Origin: Omphalotus guepiniiformis
Taxonomy: Eukaryota; Basidiomycota; Agaricomycetes; Agaricales; Omphalotaceae
Direction of reading: 5' to 3'
Assembly: GCA_028554645.1 (NCBI GenBank)
Contig: JAQOOI010000071.1
Span: 1 to 32,818 of the forward strand
DNA: 32,818 bases
Every line of letters starts with the position of its first letter. The stretch's first letter is position 1. Positions 1 through 10,406 of the stretch are shown here, one piece after another. Under the pieces are notes generated by a model, which saw only the letters and a program-made list of their open reading frames with translations, searched no databases and was not told the DNA's origin. The position numbers and the translations under genes were made by a program.

Positions 1-34
1 GGATAAGACATTATAGGTGATATTCATGGGTCCT
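1..34 (+). repeat. Left arm of 34-bp inverted repeat
   Basis: The first 34 bases, starting GGATAAGACATTATAGGTGA, are the reverse complement of 6629-6662 with 32 of 34 matches. The first 22 are identical, and the two mismatches at positions 23 and 27 are both T versus G. The arm begins on base 1 of the window, so it may continue to the left out of sight. Such a pair is what terminal inverted repeats of a DNA transposon look like. I do not recognise the family. Confidence 0.85.
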
Positions 35-3000
35 GGTCTTTCCTCCCCTCCGCCACCCTTTTTGACGTAGTTCTCTTCCCTCCCTCCTGATATACTTTCA
101 ATACTTTCCTTGTTGGCAGAATGGCTACAGTTGACGTGAGAGAGGAAATACCTAGAATTTTCGCTTGGCTTGTTTGAGGGGCCGGTTTAGAATGGCAGGT
201 TAGACTTGGTAGAGATCCGGAACGTAGTCCGCTAGGAATACCGTCTTCCTGGGTTCTAGGAGTCTATAAATGGTGTCTACTTATTGTTCTTTTCAACGTG
301 AAAGACGGCATCCTCAGCCGCAGACTAACCGACCGATATCCCCTATTGTTCATTCTCAAGTTGGATAGAAGGTCATTCTTAGACGCAGGCTACTCTAACC
401 AGATCCTACCTTAACCCAACCGCTAACGCCTATTGTTGATTTCACGGTAGGCTGCTCCGGCTATACTTCATGCTGTGAATCCGACATACTTTAATACCCC
501 TTCAATCAGGCATCAGTGACGGAATTTTCGGGGAATATCCCCTATTCAGAAGGATTGATTCCTTGTGCTTTTTCATTATGGTCCTTCTAATCCCCCAGAA
601 GGGGTGGGCGCAGGGGGAGCCAAGTTGATTTCAACTGTAGAGATCCCTCTTAAACCCCTGACCCGTCCTGCTATTTCAACAAAGAATGCCCGAATATGCT
701 CCTATCACTGCTCTTTCTCCGCCACGTTCGACCACGCCCACCTCATGGTCCTAATACTGGCAGAAACTACATGGAATACCATCCGATCCCCGCTCCCTTT
801 TGGCTGAAGAGGATCCCCTAACTTCTGTCCCTCATTCTCAGCAAAGGTACCACCCCTACAAAGCGACATCCATACCTACTTGAGTCCGACCGACCCTCTC
901 GTCAGACCCAAAGGCAGTTGCAACCTTCGCCTCCGTCCGCCTCCGACCATACCGCCGCACCGCCAACTCCAACTCTGGATCAGTCCGGCCCCAATCACTC
1001 GCGCAGAAAGTTAGAATTCCACCCCCGGAGAAAGTTTGGCTCACTGGGGAAGAATCAGCTGCTGGAAGCCTTGAAAACGGCGATGGGCGACCGTGTTACC
1101 GCAGCCTTTTGCGGTAAGACGCAGAGAATAACTTTTTGTCGTTTTATTTACCGCATCTGACAACCTGCGCTCATAAAACCGTACTTGGTTGCGGAATCAA
1201 AGCTAGACTTGACCCGAAGCTGTCGTTACGATAATCAGCAAAAGGAGGGTATAGCGGCTCTGCACAGAAGGGTGTGTTACCACCTGGCGACCGCTTATAA
1301 GGGCCAAACGTTAAGTATTTTAGCGTTTAACATCCCTCTACTTAGATTCTGTCGCACAAATTCGAAGTCCTCGACAATTTCGAAGACAAATGTGGGCCGC
1401 TTAAGTGCCTCCTCCCTAACTCATCCTTCACTGCAAAAATAGGCCGGCAGCGGGTAATGAGCAGCCTTAAAGAGTTCATCTAGGCGAATGTCGCGTCAGG
1501 AAAATTAAATAACCGGGAACGAAGCAAGCACAGGATTAAGACCGAATTTGTGCGGGAGACCTTGTCCGCTATAATATAATACACCCTTACATACCCAAGA
1601 TAGCCTATGGACAGGGCACTAGCTGGCTCTAGTCTCAGTTTAATAATCACGACTGAGCGTTTGGGGATGCGGACGAGGCAAGAGAGGGTTGTATAGTAGC
1701 TGCGATTATTCCGGCGGAAAAAGGAACCAATTAGTCGACATCATTGTTCTAGCCTTTGCCGAAAGGACTTGCGACTATTAACGTTTTCTACTTCTCCAAT
1801 TAACTTTGTTTTCTCTTCTTACGGTGTACTCCTCAACAATATCCAAAGATCAAGCTCTGTTAGTGGTCTCCTTTTCTTCAATATATGTGATTGCTGTTCT
1901 CCCTTTTCCTTGTCGTGGGTGAGACTGCGAACTTGAAGTGGGGCCAACGCTAGCGCGCGGGCGGATACGAGTGCAGGGTATTGTACGCAAGCGCAAACCG
2001 CAGATTTGGAATTGTTTTTTGCGGACAGCGACCATAGATCTCTGCATATATAGATATTTACAAGTTGTGTGCTGCAATTGCCAGTGGCAAGAAAAACGTT
2101 CAAGGGGAGTTATTTGAACCTGTCCGAACAATATTATCCGCCACATGGGATGCTGATTGGGAAAAGAAACTATTAAGAGACGATAATAAAGGAGCCATGC
2201 CCGCTGGTCAAGAATATATCACGTAGTCCGAAATGCCCATGAGAAATATGGTATGTTCTTGGAATATTTTTCAGCCATAGTCTGCAGCACACGCGTCGGC
2301 AGGGCAAGCCAAATGGCCACCACCCACTTCACCATTGACTGCCAACCTGCCTGCAATCTTACCTTTTGTTAGTGTAGCCGGCAGATGGCAGATTCCTTCA
2401 GGTACTTCCATTAAGTGTGGAATGACCTTCTTCCTCTGCGGCCCAATACCCGAGCTTGTCGAATTCCAGGCAAATCCTTATTGAATGAGTACCATATGAA
2501 GGCCTTGATTATTGCGGTAAGCGCGCTGATGCCAGCCGTGCTAAGGAGGGATAGGCTGGGGATAGGTCTTGGTGAAATGCATTGTTGGCAAAGGTGCCAA
2601 TGCCAATCTCATTAATTCCAAAAAATCGCCATGCCGTACTAAATCAGCGTGGTTTCGTCAAACGAGCGTCTGAAGATGGTCAATATCATACCGCAGTGGG
2701 AGAGCGAGGAACCATGGACTAGTAAGGGCGAATGAATGTAGTAAACCAAATCAAATTCCTTCCATTCCGGTCAAAAACGAAGCCAGCGCTAACCCACCTT
2801 CTCACCCTCTCCTCTCCTCCCAACAAACAAATTTTAACCAACGCCTTCACTGCGGCGCCCCGACTGGTGTGATTGTATACTGCATATAGTTTTTCATAAA
2901 CGAGCGAACCATATTTAAATTAATCAAACTCAAACGAACTCACTTAAATTTCTAGATTTACTTCAGTCAACAATGCCAAGTTTCTCTAATCGAAGACGAA

Positions 3001-4612
3001 CTTGCCGGCGCACACATTTCAGGTAGTGATATACGAAGATATTTCCTCCCGCTCCGCTTGGTCATATTTGTGTTTGGTCGACTAGCAGTGACGAGAGAGA
3101 CGAAGATGAAGAGGAGGTATAAAGGCCATAGTCAGTGGCTTCATAAGGTCTTGGGTCTGCGCTTGAATCCTTCACTCAAGCTTCGCCAACACATGGTGAG
3201 GATGAGGGAGAAACTGGGATGGATCGCGGAACGTCCTTGTGCCAATCGGTAATAGTATGGCTCTATAAATGCAGCAGATTAGCGAAGGTTCGCGTTAGTT
3301 TGCGGCAGAGACACACTACTGAAAACAACGTTTGCTTCTTTTGACTTACTTGCGTTGATACTCCTGGAAACGAGAGCTCGAGAGGAACGAATCACTGCTG
3401 ATGCGGTGATTGGGAATGTATTGTCGCGGTATGGCCTCGCATAAAAGTGCGCAGTCATCGCCGCCGCCGAGACTCGCTGAATTGTGCGGCAGAATTGCGC
3501 ACTGATGAGGTTCCGCAGAAAATGAGGGTGCTGGCGCACTATCATCTCGCCTAGGACCTCGATCAAGTAAGTTCCAGTGGATATGGCGGGCACTAGAGCG
3601 CTTTTTCGAAAGGGCTCGATTTCCTGCTTATAGCTCCTCGGCGAACCGAACAGCCACCTGAAGTAAACCGGAACTTGATCGCACTCGTAAGTAGATTTCA
3701 GGGCAATAAAAGAAGAACGAATGCGCGCAGACTGAGTTGCGGTTCTGGAGGAGCGACTTGCGGCGAGTGGCAGCGCTAGCAGCAAGAGTCTCCGGGGGCG
3801 CTGAAAAGCTGCGGCAGGTGCATTTGAGAGGAGAAGGTTGGGGTGGTTGAATTTGAAGAAGCGGATGCGAAATTTCGGATGCGCTGGCGACTACGCTTTG
3901 TCATGTGACTCGCACACTGCGCAGCCACATTGCCACTAGGTCACCGGTGGGTACGCCGAAGTATCGCGCGGGCGCTATCTTTCGCAAACTTAATTTCTCA
4001 CCATATTCTGCGCTTGTCTTTGCTTCATTTATGGATGAAACTACGAATGCCAGGAGCCAAGCAGTGGTCAGCGTGGGCTCAATTTTGTGATCGCATTCTG
4101 CTGGACTGCGAGCAGATCGGCTTCGCATGCGCCACGAAAATGAAAAGCCACATTCTGCTGTTTCGCGATGAAAGCGAGTGTCCACGAAGCACCTTCTCCT
4201 CACATCGATTCCTTCATTCTACGCTGCAACCCATACGAGCGTGAGGTTCTTATCCCGGATTTCTTTGCCTGGTTAGGGCGGAACGCGAACATTTTGCCTG
4301 GGGCCGAATCCTCATCGTCAGATCTTAATCGTTCGCGCTCTCCTGCCTCTTCTGCTATTAAGCAACTAACTCGCCGGGACCTAGCTAAGCGCAATGGCAC
4401 TCACCAAGTCGTCCAAAGTGCCTATGGTTCAGGCCGTCGAAACTCCTTGCGAACATCAGAGTGGAGAAAGTATTTCCGAGCGTCGGGGTAGACTATCCTC
4501 CGCGAGGTTAATTGGAATATATGAAACCGACGATATTCACAGCTGTTGGCCATACCATATAGAGCATGGAAAACAACCAGAATGCTCGATTAAATAGGAA
4601 AACCTATTGCTT
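35..4612. other. Interior of the inverted-repeat unit, no recognised gene
   Basis: I find no family match in this 4.6 kb on either strand. Frames are short and broken. The stretch at about 560-1100 (plus) is pyrimidine-rich and would encode Pro/Ser/Arg-rich peptides, which could be a degraded gag-like or spacer sequence, but nothing decides it. The 168-codon minus-strand frame at 3279-3785 is about what chance gives for the longest frame in 33 kb. Confidence 0.5.
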
Positions 4613-4625
4613 AAAAACTGGACCC
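4613..4625 (+). repeat. Target-site duplication, left copy
   Basis: The 13-mer AAAAACTGGACCC occurs here and again at 6115-6127, directly after the poly(A) tail of the LINE. A perfect direct repeat flanking a sequence that ends in poly(A) is the expected footprint of target-primed reverse transcription. It fixes the borders of the insertion. Confidence 0.8.
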
Positions 4626-4654
4626 TTCCGCAGCGCTGACGTCTATGATGCAGC

Positions 4655-4728
4655 AAAAAAAAACAAAAAAAAGAAATCATAGCACTAAGTATTGCAGCTG
4701 GGACGAGCTAAGAAAAAAAAAAAAAAAA
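4655..4728 (+). repeat. Two A-rich tracts at the 5' edge of the LINE insertion
   Basis: 4655-4672 is A9-C-A8 and 4713-4728 is a run of 16 A. Both lie inside the target-site duplications but upstream of the RNase H coding part. Poly(A) at the 5' edge of a LINE copy is unusual. It could mark a chimeric insertion in which a second polyadenylated transcript was copied first, or a tandem or rearranged copy. Confidence 0.7.
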
Positions 4729-4771
4729 GTTCACTTAGCTAAGTGCCCCCAAATCAAACATTGGCACTTCC

Positions 4772-5450
4772 TACTCTGACAATGCCGCCGCAGTCTCATC
4801 TATCTTCGACACATCCCCTCATCCAGGGCAGTCATACTGCTCATCATTCCATCGGCCGGTCGCTGACTTCCTATCGGCGTCTCCTGAACATACCGTAGAA
4901 GTCTCCATGGGTGCCGAGCCATGTAGGCATTGATGGAAATGAGAGAGCAGACCAGCTTGCCAGAGGAAGCGATCACGAAATGCAATAAACAACCATGGGC
5001 CGCCACTTTCAGCAATTCCATTCGATGTAACAAGGAGAAAACCACTATAGGGAAATGGAAACACCAACGGGACCACCGATCAGTAATAATGGTCGCTTCG
5101 CACCCGCAAACCGCCTACCCCCTCACTAAAACCCTCCGATCACTTCAAATCCACCCCACGGAAAATCTTTGGGCGGGTTTTCCAATGCCGAACTGGACAC
5201 GGATTCCATAGGGGTGTACTTCCAAGACTTTGTCCCTATGAAGAACACATGACTGCCTCTGTGGCGAACCTGTCCAATCCAGAGAACATTGGTCCTCCGA
5301 AGCTGCCCCCCCTACGAACCATTCCGACCACATCCTACGAAAATCCTCTGCCGATATACTCTCTCACTTGACATATTGGGATCCACAGAGGGCATCGAGG
5401 CACTCACAGAATTTCATCACACAATCCGGGGCATTCCCTGTGACCCGGGA
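4772..5450 (+). pseudogene. LINE ORF2 C-terminal part: RNase H and zinc knuckle
   Basis: RNase H would remove the RNA strand of the RNA/cDNA hybrid during retrotransposition. The catalytic block YSDN is at 4772-4783. The block WVPSHVGIDGNERAD is at 4908-4952 in another frame, so at least one frameshift lies between them, probably near 4904-4908. A cysteine/histidine knuckle follows: C at 5254, C at 5260 (CLCGE), H at 5287 and C at 5304 (LRSCPPYE), with a further frame change at about 5288. The conserved tail follows (SLDILGSTEGIEALTEF, about 5358-5408) and then SGAFP after another shift. Order and spacing match the end of ORF2 in fungal LINEs. Reverse transcriptase is absent, so the copy is dead. 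Confidence 0.85.
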
Positions 5451-6081
5451 AACCACAGTCCACGCCTGCACCAACTCCTTCTTAACGCACCGCATCACAG
5501 CCATTTGTGGAACAGTGGGACATGGAAACACAGGGGGGGCGTGGAGGCGAAATCCCACCCGAAGCCGACTGGACCGAAGACTGGGACGAAGGAGAGGAGA
5601 ACGATTGGTGCAGAGGAGACGTTGGAGAGAGAGGATACACGAGAAGAAGGCTAGTTGAGGCCAGCAACCCCACACTGACGTTTGGTCCGCACCAGCCCCA
5701 CCACCCATTCAGCACCCAGGCAGGGTTTTTTCCCCTACCCACAATGAAGCCGAGTCATGCCAGGAGCGCCATTTCGGTAGCCCCGAGTGGAAGGGGTTTT
5801 TTGACCTTTGCCATCCCCTCACCACTTTCAGTTCGGCCTCTGGCACCGAGGCCGTTCGCACCCTCAAACAATCTCCATTACACGTCGTCATTCTGCTTTC
5901 ACTATTTCTCTCGGTCACACACGACCTTCTTGGGATCAATATCTATTTCCGACACCTGCTGAACGGGTCGGACTAGGGCTTATTCTATACTTACTATAAC
6001 AGTACGATACCGCTCATAGTTCATACCCCAAGCTCCTTGGTAACTTAGACTTACCCTGCTAGCGGCTCAACACAAGAATGT
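5451..6081 (+). other. 3' untranslated part of the LINE
   Basis: No conserved coding sequence continues past about 5450, and this stretch leads to AATGT followed by the poly(A) tail. By position it is the LINE 3' untranslated region. Open frames here, including one of 151 codons, run across the coding/non-coding border in the wrong frame and are not genes. Confidence 0.6.
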
Positions 6082-6114
6082 AAAAAAAAAAAAAAAAAAA
6101 AAGAAAACAACAAA
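6082..6114 (+). repeat. Poly(A) tail of the LINE
   Basis: A run of 21 A at 6082-6102 is followed by G-AAAA-C-AA-C and more A's, which merge into the right target-site duplication. This is the retrotransposed 3' tail and gives the orientation of the insertion as plus. Confidence 0.85.
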
Positions 6115-6127
6115 AAAAACTGGACCC
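6115..6127 (+). repeat. Target-site duplication, right copy
   Basis: This is identical to 4613-4625 over 13 bp (AAAAACTGGACCC). The following sequence (GTCGAAGC) differs from what follows the left copy (TTCCGCAG), so the repeat ends exactly here. Confidence 0.8.
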
Positions 6128-6628
6128 GTCGAAGCTTTCCGCACGACCTCGCACCCCATGAAAAGCTGCCTGTTCATGAATGGCGATACCGGAGACGATA
6201 GAGATTGCTGGTCATTGGTCTGACTTCTGCGGAGTGTCCAGACATCCTTCCTTGGATCAATACTGTGATTGATCAAAATGTGGCCACGCAAAGGAGCATT
6301 AGGGTGCGGTACTTTATTTCTACCACTAGCATAACCTTTTTTTGGGGATCGCATGATTATGCTTGAAGCTCGGCAGGACGCAGGAAGCCCTTATACTTGC
6401 AGGATGGAGTGCTGGGGCACGCTCGAGGCCCTGCTTTGATTGGGTGCGAAACTTCACCAAGAAAGTTAGTGGATCGGAGGCTAGAGACATATCGATACGA
6501 AAGGCCCTCTGCGTTCGCACTTTTTCCGGAATTTGATGCTATCTAGCATGCCACCCGAGATTAATCGGCGATCTTCAGTTCCTTGCGATCTTTTAGGATG
6601 ATGTTCCGCATGAATCATGGGTTAGCAG
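6128..6628. other. Gene-free stretch between LINE and right inverted repeat
   Basis: There is no recognisable coding sequence or RNA gene. This should be the continuation of the sequence into which the LINE inserted. Confidence 0.5.
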
Positions 6629-6662
6629 AGGACCCCTGACTATCACCTATAATGTCTTATCC
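6629..6662 (-). repeat. Right arm of 34-bp inverted repeat
   Basis: Reverse complement of 1-34 with two mismatches. Identity stops sharply on the inner side (GGTCTTTCC on the left versus CTGCTAAC on the right). On the outer side the sequence continues into a GC-rich hairpin whose left-hand counterpart, if any, would lie before the window. Confidence 0.85.
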
Positions 6663-6667
6663 CGGTG

Positions 6668-6682
6668 GGCGCCTTCGGCGCC
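6668..6682. repeat. GC-rich hairpin next to the right inverted repeat
   Basis: GGCGCC-TTC-GGCGCC is a 6-bp perfect stem with a 3-nt loop, and CCGG lies on both sides (6662-6665 and 6681-6684). It starts six bases beyond the end of the visible inverted repeat and may belong to the element terminus. It does not have the CTRR end expected of a Helitron. Confidence 0.6.
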
Positions 6683-6720
6683 GGTTCACGTCCAAACAAT
6701 TGTTCGACCATTTTACCCAA

Positions 6721-6739
6721 CCCCACCCCCCCCCCCCCC

Positions 6740-6778
<39 letters not shown>

Positions 6779-6793
6779 ACCCCCCACCCCCCG

Positions 6794-6878
<85 letters not shown>

Positions 6879-7037
6879 ACCCCCCCCCCCCCCCCCCACC
6901 CCCCCCCCACCCCACCACCCACCACAACCCCCACCCCCCACACCCCCCCCCCCCCCCCCCCCCCCCCACCCCCCCCCCCCCCCCCCCCCCCCCCCCACAC
7001 CCCCCCCCCCCCCCCCCCCCCCCCCACCCCCCCCCCC

Positions 7038-7076
<39 letters not shown>

Positions 7077-7107
7077 ACCCCCCCCCCACCCCCCCCCCCC
7101 CCCCCCC
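6721..7107. repeat. 387-bp poly(C) tract with scattered A
   Basis: Apart from one G near 6793, the only bases are C and single A's at irregular spacing; pure C runs exceed 40 nt. There is no fixed unit, so it is a decayed C homopolymer or a basecalling artefact, not a satellite or telomere (no CCCTAA-type unit). The long proline- or glycine-only frames read through it are not proteins. It begins about 60 bp beyond the right inverted repeat. Confidence 0.9.
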
Positions 7108-7379
7108 TTTCCATGGTCCAAACAGGGGGATATATGGCTTTGCCTAGAACCCAGATTTTGTACTCTAGGCCGCAAATTCCGCGTTTCCAGAGCTTTAGGA
7201 GAGGGCAATGCGACTATAATTTCTGGTGCTCATAATGATTACATGCATGTTGTATACTACTCGGGCTGTCTAATAGAGAGAGAGGCTACGTAGCCGCACG
7301 CCTTTTTTAAAGTCCTTCATCGCAAGTGACAACGTAGCATGGTTGATTTTCAACTTCTCAAGCATTGCGAGAATCGTTA
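7108..7379. other. Short gene-free stretch
   Basis: No coding sequence is recognised between the poly(C) tract and the stop codon of the minus-strand pseudogene at 7380. Confidence 0.5.
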
Positions 7380-7622
7380 CTAGCAATCTGCATGAAACCC
7401 GATGACTCCTACAGTGACCTTGGAGCTGAGTTTGTCAAAGAAAGGCAATATGAATCTATAAGGGCAAAGGCATGAGTCTGAAAGCCAGCGGTAAATGACG
7501 GCGTGCTCATTGCAGCGTCCGCCGTAAACATGCTCCGTAAACTTGGAACACCAAAGGACGAAAGTTCCGAAATGTTGTCCCTCCGAAGTGACTGCTGCAT
7601 GCTTTCCGTGTTTTCCCTCCAC

Positions 7623-7699
7623 CTTTTGAATACATAGTCATGACTATGGTGGAGGTATGAGAATTCCGACTGGTAATGAATACGAAGTAAGACACATAC
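7623..7699 (-). other. Probable 77-nt intron
   Basis: On the minus strand the donor GTATGT (first base 7699) and an AAAAG acceptor (last base 7623) separate the FGFVWTERGL block from the GKHGKHAAVT block. The acceptor is weaker than CAG or TAG. Confidence 0.4.
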
Positions 7700-7857
7700 C
7701 TTTAAACCAATACACAAACCTCGTTCCGTCCACACGAAGCCAAATGCATTAAGTAAAAGCGGGCTGAGAGTTGAAAACTCTGGCAGAGTCAAGACCTGCT
7801 CTCATAGTAAGGCACATTGCGGTTCAGGAAGATCCTTTGCGTCGCCTTCTCAGCAGC

Positions 7858-7915
7858 CTAAAAGAACATGTCATTGAACCTCAATACTACAACCTTTAGC
7901 AAACTCGTAACGAAC
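7858..7915 (-). other. Probable 58-nt intron
   Basis: Donor GTTCGT and acceptor TTTTAG on the minus strand, with AATGAC as a possible branch site. Removing it joins ...NTAKK to AAEKATQ... in phase 0, giving one continuous lysine/alanine-rich segment as expected for this family. Confidence 0.6.
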
Positions 7916-8383
7916 CTTTTTAGCGGTATTCTTTGATGCAGTAGCTGCGTTGGCTGAATTTCCTGTCTTTGCAGTCCAACGAGTATTGCGGGCCATCTCC
8001 TGTTGTCAACCCCTGAGCTTGATCTGATCTTGAGCTCGTTGTAAAATGCGATGGATGATTTCTCTGCTGCGGATTGCTCGACTGTCCGTGTCCGCCACAG
8101 CTTTTGCACTACTCGGCTCCGAGACGCTGAGTGTTACGTCCTTAGCCGTTTGAACGTACTGAACGGGCCGAGTGAGATGTTTGGTGTCTCGCCCTAAGCT
8201 CAAACGAGCGGATCGACCGAAACTCCGTCAAAGACCCTCACTCAAACTGAATAGTCAATCCTGGCTCCATCGGCAGGAGGACTGTCATCCAAGTAGCATG
8301 TTTAAACTCTTCATGAGCTTGCGGGCCCTCAGCGAGACAGCTCTTCATAGGTTTCGTCGTCCGATTTTCCGGCAGTGAATTTA

Positions 8384-8446
8384 CTGAATTAGGGTTTTAT
8401 TTATGAGAACCCACAACTCATAGCTATGAAAGAAGACTTGACATAC
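8384..8446 (-). other. Probable 63-nt intron
   Basis: Donor GTATGT and acceptor CCTAATTCAG on the minus strand. It follows the LAVDDQLA block and leaves an open downstream exon (KFTAGKSDDETYEELSR) in frame. Confidence 0.6.
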
Positions 8447-10340
8447 CTTGCTAGTTGGTCATCAACAGCCAATGCTAAAGATTGCATAAATCAAAGAATC
8501 GAGTCTATCTTGCTCTTCGCTGGATAGGTTCTGGCGCCTCTCAATTGAGATGAATAAGTTCCTGCAGTTCTTCCATCTCCAAAAAAAAATAATCGAACTT
8601 GCGAGTCTTCGGAATTCGAAAGCACACCTTCGTCCAAATTATCGAAGTTTTATCTGCTACAGAAGTGATGGTCTTCACGGTGGGGTGGGTTCATCGAAGT
8701 GTGGTTGATGGATACAAGGAATCAAGGATACACTCCGAGAAGATCCCAAAGACTCTCAGCTTCTATTCGGCCGCTCTTTTCGAAGCATCCTACAATCCGT
8801 GCGCATCTGAAGGAAAAGACCCGAGAGCGATGATGTCGAGGTCAACGAAGACTGGCATATGTATGATGGTAACCAGCAGCGCGAGCCGTGAGTTTGTCCT
8901 GCAGTTTCAGATAAATGAGCGTTTCATTACCCACTCCTCGTAGTTGGAACCGTGAATTTGGGCATCATCTGAAAGAAGTCCAGGCCAGCGAAAAATCCGG
9001 AACGTGCTTTCCATCAGCTAGGCCGAAACAATGCGCGCATGGCGCTGTCGAATGCAACCATGGCAAGAAGCGGAGTAGTGAGGTAGTAATCACGGTGGAA
9101 TGACAATAAGGGAGATAAGACCATCTATAAGAAACCGCAAGGTGTCTATGGGCTATCAATTTGCGACAAAAGATACTTTTGCTGTGGATAGCATGGAAAG
9201 TGTCGTTTAAGAACTTCTGCCACATGTCCACAAAGTACCGTGCACGAAGAATCATGGTGGATGCGTTCTTGGTGGTCCCAATATACCTGTTCTGGTGTTT
9301 TAAAAATAAAAAAAAATGCAATCGGTCACACTCTCCAAAAACAAAGCAGGTAAACAACCAACGCGAGGTTCGCTCTCACTCGATGCGCCGTCATTCAACG
9401 TTCTGAGCCAAGTGCTGGAGAGTTTGGCGTAGCGGAAAAGGAGAAGACGGGTGGCCAGCATTATCATCCTGATGGGTGCCAACTTCTCGACGTCACGGCG
9501 ATATAATGGGGACTGTCTCCTTAAATGCTACCATCACAATCGGACCTGTTTTTGATAGAAGGTTGAAATAGTTTCCGAGTACCAAGAGACGAGCGCCATG
9601 ATAACAGGTTGTTTACGGAAATGTCTTCAAACCACATAAGCTTTGGCATCTTGGACCATGTGCAATTGGATGATGCATGAAAAACGGGAATTTGGATGGA
9701 AATAGACGGCAACCCCATTGCGAGGAGAAGGGATATCTACCGAGATGTGAGAGTCCCTGCTGCTGTTGGGATGAATTTCACGTTCGACAAAACTTCGCTC
9801 CGTCCTCTGTCCCATCGCATGCATACTAAACCAACATGGATATCAACAAGCCTTCAAAAGACCAAAGATAATCTGCCTGTGGTGTCTTAGAAGCCTCAGT
9901 AACAGGAAGGCTTTGCGGTAACTTGGCTGAGCAGCGAATGATGAATGGAGCAAATTTTGGCCGAGGAATCTGGACTAGCCACAAACCGAACCTGTTGATA
10001 TCTCATTACAACAGATGATTTTTTGTGGCTCGAAACTATTGACGTACCTTAGGTTTCCTTTAACACGATGTTTAGACATCCTTCATCAACACTTTCTACT
10101 GGCCTTCTTTATCCGCAAGCTCAATTGGTCCATCTAATACCTCCGACCCAAATAATATTGTCTCGTTACTCTTATTCCAAGAAAGCTTTCAGAGCACTGA
10201 ATAGTTTCGTGTTCAATCGCAAGCTCCAGCGACTGGGACCAGAATAGTCCGCTTGAGTCCTAGGTATGATTTGACGCGCGAGAACGTTTTCGTATGCAAA
10301 TGACGAATGGTAATCTTGCCTGCTTTTGACTGTTTCAATC

Positions 10341-10406
10341 CTGTTTAAAACGAACAGATGAGTTCTACAGGCTCAGAGGTATCTACATTCTATGGTATGA
10401 ACTTAC
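10341..10406 (-). other. Probable 66-nt intron
   Basis: A consensus donor GTAAGT (first base 10406) and acceptor TTTTAAACAG (ending at 10341) on the minus strand. It lies between the ARVERKIK block and LKQSKAGKITIRH, where the two exons make one basic stretch apart from a single-base shift. Confidence 0.6.

Larger units (their letters stand above)
4626..6114 (+). mobile_element. 5'-truncated LINE (non-LTR retrotransposon), Tad1-like
   Basis: This 1.49-kb insertion has perfect 13-bp target-site duplications, a protein-coding 5' part (RNase H and C-terminal zinc knuckle), about 0.6 kb of 3' untranslated sequence, and a poly(A) tail at 6082-6102 that runs through an A-rich stretch into the right duplication. 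Full-length fungal LINEs of this kind are 5-7 kb and carry endonuclease and reverse transcriptase upstream of RNase H; both are missing here, as in a typical 5' truncation. RNase H plus a C-terminal cysteine knuckle fits the Tad1 clade of fungi, but the clade is an inference. The first ~115 bp hold two A-rich tracts (4655-4672 and 4713-4728) that do not read as LINE coding sequence. Confidence 0.8.
1..6662. mobile_element. Candidate 6.7-kb element bounded by inverted repeats
   Basis: The only direct evidence is the matched pair of inverted arms at 1-34 and 6629-6662. A chance 34-bp match with two mismatches in this window is very unlikely, so the arms share an origin. Without the LINE inserted at 4626-6114 the unit would be about 5.2 kb. 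No transposase is recognisable between the arms. The largest open frame outside the LINE is 168 codons (3279-3785, minus) and resembles nothing I know. It may be a non-autonomous or decayed DNA transposon, or two separate copies of an element end facing each other. No flanking target-site duplication can be tested because the left flank is outside the window. Confidence 0.4.

Noticed and set aside
3279..3785. 168-codon frame on the minus strand inside the inverted-repeat unit
   Set aside because: No recognised motif, and about one chance frame of this length is expected in a 33-kb window read in six frames.
5482..5962. Overlapping open frames in the LINE 3' region
   Set aside because: They lie downstream of or out of frame with the conserved ORF2 end and within the 3' untranslated sequence.
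6661..6720. Helitron 3' end (hairpin near a terminus)
   Set aside because: No CTRR end follows the hairpin and no Rep/helicase sequence was recognised. The inverted-repeat pair also argues against a Helitron.
6711..7107. Telomere or subtelomere because of the C/A-rich strand
   Set aside because: There is no regular unit such as CCCTAA, and spacing between A's is irregular.
6643..7293. Several open frames of 130-213 codons made of proline/histidine/threonine or glycine
   Set aside because: They are only translations of the poly(C) tract on both strands, and no frame shows coding features outside the tract.
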